From assembly GCA_950022295.1 (NCBI GenBank), contig OX465596.1, positions 8,060,001-8,124,000 on the forward strand: a DNA stretch of 64,000 nucleotides, in the 5' to 3' direction. Shown piece by piece: positions 45,701 to 58,180 of the stretch. This stretch comes from Bromus sterilis (taxonomy: Eukaryota > Streptophyta > Magnoliopsida > Poales > Poaceae). Each line of letters opens with the position of its first letter. Position 1 is the stretch's first letter. The notes below the pieces were generated by a model. The model saw only the letters and a program-made list of their open reading frames with translations, was not told the origin of the DNA and did no database searches. Both the position numbers and the translations under genes were made by a program.

Positions 45701-48046
45701 TAGTTGCAGCTAATTGACCAAGCTAGCTAGCTTGTGGTGGTACACGCATGAGAACTAATAGCCATAGGTTTGTGTGAACTAACTAACTGCCATACGCAAA
45801 GAAAGCTTAATATACTCCACGAGATTACTAAACTATGCCATAGGCTAGGAATATGTATGATCCTCCTGTGGGGAGAAACAGAAGCATACATGCTTATCCG
45901 AGCTAATCCCCACGAGATTACTAAACTATGGTTTCCTGTGATACGGTCGGCATGCACGCCGACGGTCGCTCCGCTCCGGGCCGGCGAAGGAAGGAAACGA
46001 TCACACCAGATCCCGCGGCGTAATCGCGATCGCTGCGGGATCAAATCCATCAGATCATCAGCCACGACCACGGCCACCACGACTCCATTAAGCTCGTGAC
46101 GTGCCACATGGATATTGGTGATATACTTGGCACCAACATGATCGCGATCAACGAACGGCAGCGTATCTTCTTCTCCGGCCTGCACCTTTTCGCCATTACT
46201 GCTCGGCAAGTCCATCCCAGGTCAGTGGAGATCCGTACAGGATCGATCGCAGGTCTTTTTTATTCCTCGGCTCTGCTAGCTTAAGTAGTGACCCTTTTGA
46301 TTTAGAATAAATATAATCTGTGTTCTAGAATAGACATTATGTTATCGCAAAAAAAAAAGAATAGACATTATGAATCTGCACATTTTGATTGTAGAAAACA
46401 ATGCATATATATACGATTGGATGGGTGGATGCACTGGAAAGAGAAATACGATTATCCATAATACTAGCAAATATATTACTAGATGTCACAAAAATTATAG
46501 TACTAACATTCGACTACCTTGATTAGGAGGAATTCAGTGGTATAGTTTTTTAGCATTCGTCTATTCAGTTGATGATCTAGAAATACACGTGTCCCAACTA
46601 AAAGACAGGTGATGTAGAAATGTTGCTTTCCTTCGCAACTCATAAATGAAGGTGTCTTCTTAGTAAACTTTGCAGATTTGGGCCCTGCTCGATAACGCTC
46701 CATCTGCCAACTCCTTCTTCAACTCCATGGTTGGGGTTGGACCCAACAATCAAAATTAACGGAGTTGAGAAGGAGAGGCTGGTTGTGGTTTACGTGCAAA
46801 TTACTGTGAAATCGGGAAAAGTGCTCATTCCGGACTGCTCGTTTTTGTAAGAGACGAACTTGCTTGAATTACATGAAATGCCATCGCCAAGTGATAGATG
46901 AGTGCACCGGTTTGAGCCCATCATCACTCCCTCGAGCGATAGACAACCATTAACTTCCACCCTCACGCCCCCAATCCCAAGTATCTTTACTAGCGCCGCC
47001 ATGTGGTGTTTCACTGGGCCACTGTGGCAAGCATGTCCCCATCGCCCCCCCTCCCAGTCTGTGCTCCGCGACCAGGATGAGATCCTCCTCTGCTGCCTCT
47101 ATTCGAGCTCAAATGACCATGAGAAGCTCTTCCACTTCAAAGAGTGTAAAACGAGGTCCAGAATGAGCTCTGATATCCAAGTGTGAACGGATGACTCACG
47201 TCATAGTAACTCGCACCTCATCCATCCTTGATATTTTTCACGACAACTGCCAGATGACCCCATCCCGACCCATGTTGTTGAGACCCTCGACCTCTGTCGT
47301 CACTCTCAGCCACGACCATCCCCCCGAGCATGAGCTTGTTGGCTCCCACCCAAAGCTCCTTCCCAAACTGGAGAAGAAAGTTAAATTGGGGAAGAAAGGG
47401 GGAAATATTGAGTTGCCAAATGGGCCTCCAACCCGCTCTAACATCCAAAAGCGGAATCTATAGATAGGTGAACGGCCAATCAAACTCTAGATTTTCTATC
47501 AAAGCTCGTTGCCGATTTTGGTCCTTTGCTTCAGTTGTGTAAACTTATTTAAACCCAGGAGGTTGTAGAAGCATCATACGATGTAGACCAGAAGATGCCG
47601 ACAACCACGACCTGTAGAATGTCCTAGTTCTAACCATACGAAGTCGAAGAACACATATCTCACACGCTCCCCGAAGGACCCGCAGAATCATCGGACGGAA
47701 GAAGAACCATATGACGAAGACGTACATCCACATTGTTCTCTCCACATGATAACATGACTACACAAACATGCAGAAGAAACACCGAACCCAGGGAACCAGA
47801 TCTAGGGACACACTATCTTCCACATGCTTCCTAGCGATACAAAGAAGCATCACCGGAACAAGGGTGTGAGACGGGGATTATTCCACTCCGCCGCCAGCAT
47901 CACCTCATCACGGTCGAATGAGACAAAACCCAAATTTATTCCTAACCCTACCACCACTGGACCGTAGCCCTGGTCCCCCCCCCCCCCTTCCGGTCATAGG
48001 AGCAGCAGCCAAAGGGAGAGGTGCCCATCAAACTCACTAGGGAGTA
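45701..48046. other. Intergenic with decayed repeats
   Basis: Frames at 45727-46290 on both strands lack domains. 46900-48000 is GC-balanced and resembles decayed transposon sequence. A C-run lies at about 47978-47988. Nothing else is supported. Confidence 0.4.
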
Positions 48047-48304
48047 CACCCTACGTCCGTGAATAAGTGTACTTCTATCTTTTATTCTAAATCAAAGTTT
48101 TAAATTTTGACCAACTTTATAAAAAACAATAGGAACATATATACATCAAATTAGTATATTAGAAAGTACATTCCAAAATGGATCTAGTGATACTAATTTA
48201 TTACCATAAATGCTACTACTTTTTCCAGTAAAGTTCATAACAATTGTAAAACATTGATTTAGGAAAAAAAAACTGAAAGTACACTTATTCTTGAACGGAG
48301 AGAG
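48047..48304. mobile_element. Stowaway-like MITE
   Basis: The left arm gtccgtgaataagtgtactt pairs with aagtacacttattcttgaac near the right end, which finishes ggagagag. TA flanks. Confidence 0.75.
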
Positions 48305-48370
48305 TACGGTAGATCAGCCACCCCCGCCGCTCACATAGATCAGGAAGTAGCTAGCTGCTGGTTTTGGGCA

Positions 48371-48445
48371 TAGTTTTAAATAGCGCGCTATAGCGAATTT
48401 AGAAAAGGTCCGTCGCTAAAAGGCTTAGCGCGCTATTTAAAACTT
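48371..48445. mobile_element. 75-bp foldback element with 12-bp direct repeats
   Basis: agttttaaatagcgcgctat is mirrored by tagcgcgctatttaaaact. The 12-bp word tggttttgggca lies directly on both sides (48359-48370 and 48446-48457). There is no coding sequence. Confidence 0.75.
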
Positions 48446-49086
48446 TGGTTTTGGGCAGAGGAGTTTGAGGCTTCAGAAAGCTACCGAACAGGCCCTCATA
48501 CTGTAATAACCCCACATATACGTGCGAAGAAAAATAAATATAGACACAGGTAAGTGCACTTAAAAGAAACTAAATAAAACAGACAACTTGAGCTCCCAAT
48601 CTAAAAGCAACCACCACCAGTACAAGAGCCCCATCAATCCATTCGAAGGAAACGTGTCATAAATCAAGAGATAATACTAGTAGTAATGCTGCAATTTTAA
48701 TCCACCACATTAGTTAAAGAAAAGTTGCACATCAGAAATGATCAGAAAAATGGATAGCTATCAGGCTACCACATTGTGATTGGCATGAGAGGCTTACAGC
48801 CGGTGGAGTGTAGCTCTCCCTCTTATGTATCACCATCACCAGCCGGCTATGCATTCCAACTGCTTCTTTTTCTGCTGCTGCTTGAGTCCCAATCACCAAA
48901 GAATGTCCATGATGGCGATCGACCGATCACAATGATCGATCGCAGGGAATAATTCTCGATTAAGAGGCCATCACAACGATAAGATTCCTGCAGAGCCGAT
49001 TTTTAAATTTGAATAGGGCGCCAGTGTCTGACAGACAGTTCACGCTCATCTGACTTCTATTCATATCCACTCGCTGGAGCCGGAGC

Positions 49087-49095
49087 TATATATAG
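49087..49095 (+). promoter_or_regulatory. TATA box of the VUP-like gene
   Basis: tatatatag lies about 100 bp upstream of the ATG at 49189, leaving a leader of about 70 nt. Confidence 0.6.
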
Positions 49096-49188
49096 GGCCA
49101 GCACGAGCCTCACCCAGCATTCCATCCAGACCACGAGACTTTTCTTCTGCTTCTGCGTTCCAGGAAGCTTGCAGTTTCTGAAACTCAT

Positions 49189-49964
49189 ATGGAGAACACA
49201 ACATCGCCACACTCCTCGTGCATCAGCCAGCCGGCGTCCATGTCTGCCGGCGAGAGCAGCTGGGCGATGCACGTCGCCGACTTCCTGGTGTCTACAGACA
49301 ACAGGCGGGAGATGGGTCACCAAGAAGGAGTAGGAGCCTCTGACACACACAGCGGCTTCTCCTCGGACTTCTCTTCCTCCTTTGATTCCTTGGGAGACGA
49401 CGACGACTCCTTCCTCACGTCAGACCTCATGGATGAGGACGACGAGGATGATTCCCTGCAGGACACCGCTTGTTCTTCAGCGGCTGGCCCTAAGGTTAGG
49501 AAAGAAAGGAACTTTCTCTAGTTAGTTATAGATAGCTTGATCAACAGCAGTACATATATAATCTTTCTTCGATGTCTAACATGATTATTATGAATTTTTG
49601 CTATATAGGTAACTAGCATGTATGATATGTGCATGAAGTCAATGGCAACCATGGATGCAAGGCAGATGAACACCGCTCAGCTGGTATGTTTGCGAAGCAA
49701 TCACTATCATCTCCTTCTTGCTTCCTTCATACATTGTCTAATCTAGGAATTATACTTTTCTCTTACAATTGTGTATATGTTCTTGAAACATTGCAGGCCA
49801 AGTATTTCCTCGATGCGGGTTCAAGGCAGCAGGCAACCGGTGCGGTTCAAGAAGTGATCAGCGGTGGAAATAACAACGAGAAGCAGCTGAATGAGTTTAG
49901 TGATCTGAGGAAGAAAGGGCTTTGCTTGGTCCCTCTCTCCATGTTGATAGATTACCTAGGATGA
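49189..49964 (+). CDS. VUP-like (vascular-related unknown protein), three exons
   Basis: Exons 49189-49494, 49609-49683 and 49797-49964 are all phase 0 with GT-AG introns and give 182 residues. Family hallmarks are the N-terminal ESSWAMHVADF (22-32) and the C-terminal LRKKGLCLVPLSML (164-177). An acidic serine-rich middle (66-90, SLGDDDDSF...MDEDDEDDSL) lies between them. Arabidopsis VUP proteins are vascular-expressed and overexpression disturbs growth; the biochemical role is unknown. There is no signal peptide or membrane segment, and a nuclear or cytosolic regulatory protein is inferred. The ATG lies 94 bp after a TATA box. It is the cleanest spliced host gene in the window, with no decay visible. 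Confidence 0.85.
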
Positions 49965-51407
49965 TTACCGTTTGTGTACTGTAAGAACTCCGGTTGAGTT
50001 ACATATATAAATATAGTTCGTACATCACTCTCTTGTGGACTGTGTCAGCTGAGAACACTACTTCCCTCATGCCGTCGAGCTGTCCAATCATGCCATTAGT
50101 TTATAAAAACCAGCATTCAACTATCGAGAAATTATAAACAAGATTTAAGAAATATTCAAATGCATGACAGTGAGGAGAACTTTTTATATAGCTGCAGTAC
50201 TCTGTATGTGTACCGAAACATATTCAAGCTCAAGCTCAGGTAAAAACCTTCAGTGCGATTCATTAGTGACAGCTAAGTTGAGAACTTGAATGTAAAGCTT
50301 ATCTTACCTCAGCAGAAAGCTTGGGTCAAATTTTTGTGCTACGAACATTTTTCCGAAATGCAGGCATTTACCTAGAAATTAGTAAAAGATATCATCAGGT
50401 CAGTAATAGCATCAAGTGAAATATGGACTACTCAACTCTCAACCTTTCATCAATATAATCATCAATGAGCTGGCTCGTTCAGTTTGCAATCTGAGTTTAT
50501 CAATCACATGGTCAATAGATTCCATTAAGCTTATATGCATACGTCAATGATGTGACCAGTAGATAGAAGTAGAACTGTACAATTAATCTGTAATAATACT
50601 CTTCTGACACAAAGGCTAATCTTTCTTTAATCCCTTCTCACTAGAAAGTACCAGACGCCTGCTTAATTAATCACTATAGGCAGAAGGGGTATCTCTGACC
50701 TTCTAAAAATACCAAAACTTACCAAATCAAAACGAGTTCTTTATTAGTTTGCTAGGAATAAGTTCAGTTCAGTAGTATAATTACATGATACAGTCTTACG
50801 GAGGTTGCAACTAGCAAGCCATTTCTCTAACAAAGTAAGGAATTTCCATGTGCCATCACAAGGAGGCAGGTAGCATCCAGTGGACCTTCAGCACTAGACA
50901 ACTCTACGCACATTCCTCGGATTCCTCCCAAATAGTACAAACCATTAGCATTTTAAAGGACAGGATTGTCGCAGGTACGTGATACTCATTCATCAAATTC
51001 TGGCCGGAAAAGTCACAATTATGTTATTTAGTAATTCATGACATTTCCTGTTGTTTCATTATACATCTTTAGCGCTGCCAGGAAAGTCTCTTTCCATAGA
51101 ATACAGCGGATAAGTCTTAAAAAGCCCACTTGCGGGTCTGACTGTTATCCTTAACTCATCTTTATTATGCTGAACTTTTCAGTGACAACCTGGATATTGT
51201 AGATCGTAAGATAAGATTTTGTTGAAAAGTTCTTAGGATACTGGATCACCTCTAAGACATCCATGAAAGGGACTGGTTGAAAAGTGTAGCGAAAGCACAA
51301 CAGTCTGAATCTCGTGGCACTTTTGGAGATATCAAAGGTAAAATGGACAAGATGGGCAGAACACGGAAGGACATCATTTTTAAAACTCTAGATGTTATTC
51401 AAAATGT
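49965..51407. other. Intergenic, nothing recognised
   Basis: AT-rich low-repeat sequence downstream of the VUP-like gene. No exon with both splice signals and coding content was found. Confidence 0.45.
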
Positions 51408-52026
51408 ATTCAAGGTTGAAAACATCTAGGTAAGAACATTGAGCAGTTCGGTGCGGCATCATTATCAATGAAGGTTGGTCTGAAGAGCACAAAGCAGAGC
51501 AGTATGAGATACCAACTTCTGAATTAATCCTTGTAACCACCAAGCGACTACTATTTACAGTAATTTGACATTTGGGAATATTGTGAGCATAAAACAAGAC
51601 CTATTGACAATGCGGCCCCTAATCACCACTCATCAAAACCAAAAGGTGCACCTAAACCCATGTGCTGTTTGTTAAGCCTTTAAGCTCCATATGATGTTCA
51701 GAAAGCATTTCTAGCTAAGAATACTGAGCGGTTCAGTGTTGCATTATTATTTTTGAAAGGCCTTCTGTGTTGCATTATTATCGGTCAAGGTTGGTTTGGG
51801 GAGCACAGAGGAGAATGACCTGTATGAGACATCAACTTCTGAAACAATCCTTTTAACCACCAAGCGAGTACCACTTATGGTAATTTGACACCGGGGAAGA
51901 ACATAAAAGAAGACCTAGTGGCAGCGCCGATCGAACTGAAAACGTTGTTATTTTTCCCTCGAAGTCAGTCTCCTACTCACCGTTCATCAAAGGCGAAAGG
52001 TGCACCTAAATCCATATGCTGTTAGT
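51408..52026. repeat. Diverged tandem duplication of about 300 bp
   Basis: 51408-51680 and 51703-52026 share in order: gagcagttcggtg, aaggttggt, accaacttctgaa, aaccaccaagcga, gtaatttgaca, aaaggtgcacctaaa and tgctgtt. A 30-50-bp stretch is extra in the second copy. No frame is conserved between copies. Confidence 0.75.
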
Positions 52027-54501
52027 TAAGTCAGCAAGAGGCCTAAGTTAGATGTATCATACTCCAGAGGACAAATGAGAAGCAAGACAGATCCAGTGAA
52101 CGCGCAACAGCGGCATCATCATCACCAGCATCATCATCATAGGCAGCCGAACCATCGGCATCAGCATCGGCAACGGCAAGGCATCACCGGACCCGAAAGA
52201 GACAAGGAACTGACAACAGGTTGGAACTGCAGACCGAGCATATGGTAAGATATAAAACAGCCCACCATTTGCATGGAATCTGGTGCTTCGTCAGAAATTA
52301 AATCTGAATTTAGCTCCACTTGGGCAACTTGATCTTTTCAAAATGCCGGAGGCCGGAGCCGGAGGCCCGCGCCCATACGACGCCACAATGGCAGCCAATG
52401 CTGGGCTACTGCCGCAAGTCGGCGAAAATTCGCCGAGGGTTTGGGATCGGTTGACATTATCCAATTCCGAAGGTCGTCAGGTAATAATCTTTTCCAATTT
52501 CTCGGCTCGGCGGCAATGGTTTATTCCCACCACTCCGATTCTCTCGGTAATTTGACAAGTTGGTCGCAGATTTAAAAGTTGGTTGGTCTCATCTATACAG
52601 GAGAGAGGTGCAGGACAAGATGGGGAAGGTAGAGAGAGCTACGGGTGGAATCCACTTACATAGTCACGTGGTACAACTTCTCCGGTGAAGGATCGGAATA
52701 CCGGGCGGCCGGCCGCCGTCGGACGGTGGTTGCCTCGTCGCCGCGACCTTTGCCGGAGAGCGAGACGAAGGGAGAAAAAAAAAGTGGAGAGCGATGAGGA
52801 TCGGGCTCCGTTCGTCAGGCCGGTTTCGGCATACGTTGGGCTGGGCTTGGATGGTCTGGGCCGACAATTTCAGGTGTTTTTTAAGTTACCATTTCAGAGT
52901 TTTTGTTCTTTTTAGAACAACCATTTCAGAGTTAAGATGCAGTTCTTTGGTTATCATGAGATCCAAGCTATAAAATCATGTTTTAATTTCTGTATCCTTA
53001 TTCATGAGTCTAGAAAAAAGAGACTACGAGGCTCATAGTTTAGCTAATTTTTCCTTATCACTTGATTATGGGAGAAATATTTGGCTTTCAGAGTCACATG
53101 ACTTTGTATCAATTTACTTGAAAATATATCGACATAGTGAGTTGTTCCCTAAAAAAAATCAAAAGGCCTGTCCTTGAAAAAAAATCGGCCCGGATTGGCT
53201 CTTTGGTAAACAAAAGAGGTTGAGAAGAATCTAGCCCGAAAGTTACTGTAAATTTTATTAGTTGTAAGAGTTACTTTATAGAATTTTGGATTTTGGATTC
53301 AAAGCATTGTAATTGTAATAGTTGTAATTACGAATAAAGTTACCTTTATTTTCTTTAAAGAAGAAGAAAACATAACCTGAAAGTTATGTAAATAACACAC
53401 AAAAAAAACAAAACTAGAACGGCAACGGTTTGCATGTCTTTCCCTTAAAAAATGATATAACCTTAAAAATGATATAAAAGTTACAAAATTAGTAATACAT
53501 GGAGGTTCAGTACTATGTCTATCTCTATATAGCAATGATACCAAAGCATTAATACAACACGACCAATTATCATCTGAATATTAACTTATTATTTTTATGA
53601 TGGCTGGGATATCTAGTGCCAATTGTCTACACTTCTCAAAGATGTGTCTACTCTACCACAATTTTTAAACCTCCCAGGGATATCTTTTACGTGAGGCAAC
53701 AACAAACCTAGTTGGGGCCAAGCTAAGGTTGTGCTTTCAACCATAATAGTATCTAGGGTTCTAATTTTCAGTGTTGCGACCGAAAAACATGTACTTGTGC
53801 GAAGTTCATGTGTATTTAGCGGCAACATATGAGATGTAAAGGTACATTATAGGAAGCAAGAGTCTCATGACTATATCTTGTCATGTTATGACTGTCATGA
53901 CAATGAATTATTTGTTGTGTTCTATTCCTTTCCTTTGGGCTGACGACTTCGACACATTGATACCGGAGGCTTCTTCTTGACTTGGTGGTCACAACGACAA
54001 CGATGATCCTGAATTTTTTTCTTCCATTTATTTGCCATGTTTCCAATGATTATTAGGTATCCTTGAATAAAGTGTGTCCTAGGTCATGGTGCGTCCATCT
54101 TAACTTATGACCTATTTGTGTTGCTCTATTGCTTTTGTTTCACTAGAAGCTCTCAGAGATGTCAATATGGTGCAAAGGAGGTGGTGACTTTGAAAGACCC
54201 TATTGTAACATTAAATCTTATCAGGATTTCTAGATATTCATATTATTCCAAATACATTGATTTATCGTGCTTCACCATTTAGTTAATCGGTAAAGTAGGA
54301 TTGTCGTCCCGCTGAAATAGCATGGGTGTCACAAACCATACATGTGATGAAAAGTAGCAAACGGAGATGAATGAATAATAGAAACAAAAACAATAAACAC
54401 TTTTGGAACAATCTATTGCAGTCAGCCACCCATGAAATCAGTACATTTACAATTCACACTCACACTCACACTTGCAAACACACTTTGGACCTTGGCATGG
54501 G
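52027..54501. other. Intergenic; possible GC-rich first exon, otherwise nothing
   Basis: 52360-52490 and 52660-52870 are GC-rich and look like leader/first-exon sequence of either strand. One candidate is the plus-strand MPEAGAGGPRPYDATMAA..., ending at a donor caggtaata near 52481, but no following exon was found. 52900-54500 is AT-rich with nothing recognised. Confidence 0.3.
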
Positions 54502-54749
54502 TCACTGCATCACGCCCTTGGTGTCAATGGTAGCAACAACATCTGTCGCTGCCGTCAATGCAGACGAGTCATTTGGCATCGACGAATTCACTAGAGAGCT
54601 GGTCGTTGCTTTCTTCTTTCGCCTAGTCTTTCTCGGTGGTGGTCGTGGCACGTCAGGGCAGGAAACTGCTGCCACATCATCCCCGGTGATCTCCGGAGCT
54701 ATGCCGAGATTTAGCATGTCTCGTGGTAGTTGGTGTTGCTGTTCAAAGT
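54502..54749 (-). CDS. Candidate terminal exon, unrecognised gene
   Basis: On the minus strand an acceptor gggcag at 54750 opens an 82-codon frame: FEQQHQLPRDMLNLGIAPEI... PRPPPRKTRRKKKATTSS... TKGVMQ, then TGA. The basic patch PPPRKTRRKKK could be a nuclear localisation signal. Composition is more gene-like than the flanks. No upstream exon was found before 56000, so it may be an orphan fragment moved by a transposon. Confidence 0.35.
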
Positions 54750-55589
54750 CTGCCCAAGAATCACACACAATAACACAACTTGAAAGTAAAAATAAATCCA
54801 ATATGAATATAATTTCATTTAATTTATCAATTGCTATTAAGTCTAATTTTAGACATATTTTAATAGCATGCATTTTTCATCTCTTAGGTGTCAACACGGT
54901 TAATATAGTCCCTTACTCCACCCAAGGCGGCTTTGAGATGTGGTGGTTTCACACATGTGGTATCCTAGTTAGCATTGAGTAAAAAGCCAATCATAGACAA
55001 CAGAAAAAATGGATATAGAAAAATTAAGGGAAAACGTAAACATTTCAATGAAGTTACTAAATATTAAGGGGTTTTAAAGTCAATACCAATGCAAAATATC
55101 ATGGAAAAATATGGATTAATATGACTCAAAAGGTTTTCCTTTTCTAATATCTACTCTTTCCTTTATAAGCTATGCAAGTTTTCTTGTCATAATCCTATTT
55201 TTTTCTTCTAAAGTTCATACTTTCCTTCCTGCAAAACTTATTTTTCTACGTTCTTGTAATTCAATTTTACAAAATTCTAAATAAAATATACTTTTCGAAT
55301 GAAATGCCATATTTATTTTCTGAATTTGAAAAATATATGTACTTGATTTATCTAAATTTATGGAATTTTCAAACTTAAAATAAAAATAAAACTTGATTTC
55401 TATTTATATTTTTATTAGCTAGGCTGCCATGTGGGAAAATGCACTGTCCTTCGTTGTTGAAACCTGTTTGATTGGGCAAAGGACTCAATCTAGACGTATT
55501 TGACAATTTTAGGACCAATAATTTATGGTATTGAGTTAAGAGCTAAAAATAGAGTTTGATAATTGTTGAGTGACCAAAAATATACTCTT
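54750..55589. other. Intergenic, nothing recognised
   Basis: AT-rich with no supported feature. Confidence 0.5.
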
Positions 55590-57028
55590 TCCATGAATGT
55601 ATATGCCCAACTATTGAAGAAGTTCTAGATGAACCAAATATGTGACAAAAATGCTAAAACCGAGTATCATAGACAATATCTGCCTTTTCTTCTGCCATTT
55701 GTACACGTATCGTAGCATGCTTTTGTTAAGTATCGAACCTGTTGATATAGTTGACCAAAGACTTCTACATTTTCGTAACTAGAACATGATTTAAGATATC
55801 CCTTCAATAATTTTGAAGTCCTAATTTAAGATTGTGAATGATAAAGGTAACTCTCCATTGGACTATCACAGTTATGATTGTTGGTCATTTGAGATGAAAT
55901 CGAAATCGATGGCTTGTGGAGGACGATGTGGCTCACTCTTGCACGCACCTAGGTGGTGTGTGTGTCTGAGGTTTTGGTTGCGAGCCAAGCTTGCGGTGCC
56001 CCGTGGGCTGTCATAGTGTCATGTTCTACGATAGTTAGTGTGGATGTTTGTAATACTTTTAGCACCTTTTTTCGCTATTAACCCGGCAGCTCTTGCTTTT
56101 GAGCTTGAAAAAAAAGTAGTAATCTTTGTATAAATGTTGGTTTGATGAAGATGTTTGCAAAACATTATTCCTTTTTTAAAATGTTAAATGTGTTTTGGCG
56201 GTGGTTCAGAGCTCACAAGCATGTGAACATGTTTGTAAAAAAAAGAACTGTTTACTAACATGTGCTTCCCAACTTGGGATACCAGAAGTTCTAAATGAAC
56301 TATCAAAGAAGTTGTAAAAAAAAGAACTGTTTACTAACATGTGCTTCCCAGCTTTCCATGAATGTATATGCCCAACTATCGAGGAAGTTCTAAATGAACC
56401 AAATATAACAGAAAATTGTAAAACCGAGTAATGGAGATAATGTCTGCCTTTTCTTCTACCATTTGTTGGTAGTTGTACATGTGTTAGCATGTGGGTGTCA
56501 AGTATGTAACCTGTCGATAGAGTTGACCAAAGACTTCTACATTTTTATTGCTAAAACATGATTTAACCTGTCCCTTCAGTAATTTTGAAGTCCTAATTTA
56601 AGAATGTGAATGATAAAGGTAACTCTCCATTGGACTATCACAGTTATGATTGTTTGTCATTTGAGGTGAAGTCGAAATCGATGGCTTGTGGAGGAGTGAT
56701 TTGGCTCACTCTTGCATGCACCTAGGAGGTGTGTGTGAGGTTTTGGTTGTGAACCAAGCTTGCGAGTGGGCTGTCATGTTCTACAACATTTAGTGTGGAT
56801 GTTTGTAACACTTTTAGCGCCCTTTTTTCGTAATTAACCCGACAACTCTTGCTTTTGAGTTTGAAAAGAAGTAAACTTGTACAAATGTGTGTTTGATGAA
56901 GATGTCTGCAAAACATTATTCTTTTAAAAATGTTAAATGTGTAGGCGGTGCTTCAGAGCTCAAAAGCCTGTTTACTAAAATGTTTGTCAAAAAAAAAAAC
57001 TGTTGACTAACATGTGCTTCCCAGCTTC
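55590..57028. repeat. Tandem duplication of about 700-770 bp beside the RIC gene
   Basis: ttccatgaatgtatatgcccaacta... at 55590 recurs at 56354, and both copies run through gatggcttgtggagga, gtgtggatgtttgtaa and cttcagagctca-type words to tgtgcttccca. A smaller 78-bp repeat (aaagaactgtttactaacatgtg) lies between them at about 56240-56350. The second copy ends within a few bases of the RIC stop codon. Confidence 0.85.
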
Positions 57029-57032
57029 CGGA

Positions 57033-57714
57033 TCAAGATCCAAGGCAATAAAATTTGTTCAACGTATCGTCGTGCCAGGATAAAAATAGTGCAGGTTGCC
57101 ATGTTTGCACATGTTCATGCTGCCGCTCACACGACGGATCAGAATCTTCCCAAAAGAAGGCAGAATCACAAGAAGCTACCACACCAAATAGAGAAGTATG
57201 CAGAGACAACCATAGACACAAAAGTGCTCTCAGTTCATAGAGAAAAGGAGAGAGATAATATTGCTGTAGGTTTGATGTGGGCATACCTTGGGAAGCCCAG
57301 GAGGTCCCTGCGGACGGCGCGAAGTAGCCCAGAGAAGAGAAATCAGACGATCCCTCGATGATATTCATCTAGGAAGAAAGGGTGGTCAGGCAGGCAGATG
57401 AAACCATAACAAAACTTGTGTGCAGGGAATTGACCAGGGGGTGTATTCACTGATTTTACCCAGCTTGGAGAAGCATTCCCCGTCAGCGTCCCCGGCGTGG
57501 AGCTGCTCCAGCCGATGTGCGCGACGTGCTTCACGTCCGTCGGCCCGCCGATCACCATCTCCTGCTCCTTGGCCGCTGCAACAAGACCAAATTCAGACCA
57601 AATCCTTTCTGAAACTCACACACACTAGCTTGTTAGTCATGTGCACTTACCGAAGATCTGGGAGATGACCTTGAAACCCTTGAAGAACCCTTTCATCTTG
57701 TAGGAGGACGCCAT
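57033..57714 (-). CDS. RIC-type CRIB protein (ROP GTPase effector), four exons
   Basis: Predicted minus-strand exons are 57714-57651, 57575-57460, 57368-57287 and 57145-57033. All introns are GT-AG and the product is 124 residues. The N-terminus KMKGFFKGFKVISQIF and the CRIB motif IGGPTDVKHVAHIGW (30-44) are diagnostic of plant RIC proteins, which bind active ROP GTPases through the CRIB motif and act at the plasma membrane and cytoskeleton. Exon 3 keeps the family's SSDFSSLG...GTSWASQ. The last exon (DSDPSCERQHEHVQTW... to TGA) lacks the lysine-rich tail usual in RICs and adjoins a tandem duplication, so the C-terminus may be altered or mispredicted. If intron 3 is retained the frame also stays open to the same stop. 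Confidence 0.8.
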
Positions 57715-58180
57715 TGGAGCTCAGCTTGGCGATCGACGCCGAGGCCGAAGAACACGGTACGCAAAAGATGAGCTATGAAGCGAACGTCACGACGAGCAAT
57801 GATCGACAGAGATGTGCTATCAACCGGATGCAAGTGATGGTTTCTCGTGCGGAATGAGACGCCGTCCGGGCGTGTGATTAACGGCGGATTGGTGAAATGT
57901 ATATGTGAAAGGCTAGCTGATGAGTGATGTGCATGCTAACCTCGCAGAGAGATTGGCCGGGTGGTTGGTCGCCGATGTTGATGCATGCTCCTCCTTAGCC
58001 GTAGTTCCTACTGAAAGATGGTGTGGAGTGTACCGGCCATTTATGTCCCGTCACCGCCCATCCTTTTCGACCTTTGGTATGTTTGCTTTTTGTCATTCAG
58101 AAGCTATATGATGCATTTTTTTTTGTCAGGCTTTGTGAGTGTTGCACTAGGGATATGGCATGAGGTGGAAGGGTTTGTTA
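57715..58180. other. RIC 5' flank
   Basis: Leader and promoter side of the RIC gene. No TATA box is convincing. Contains no other gene. Confidence 0.4.
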
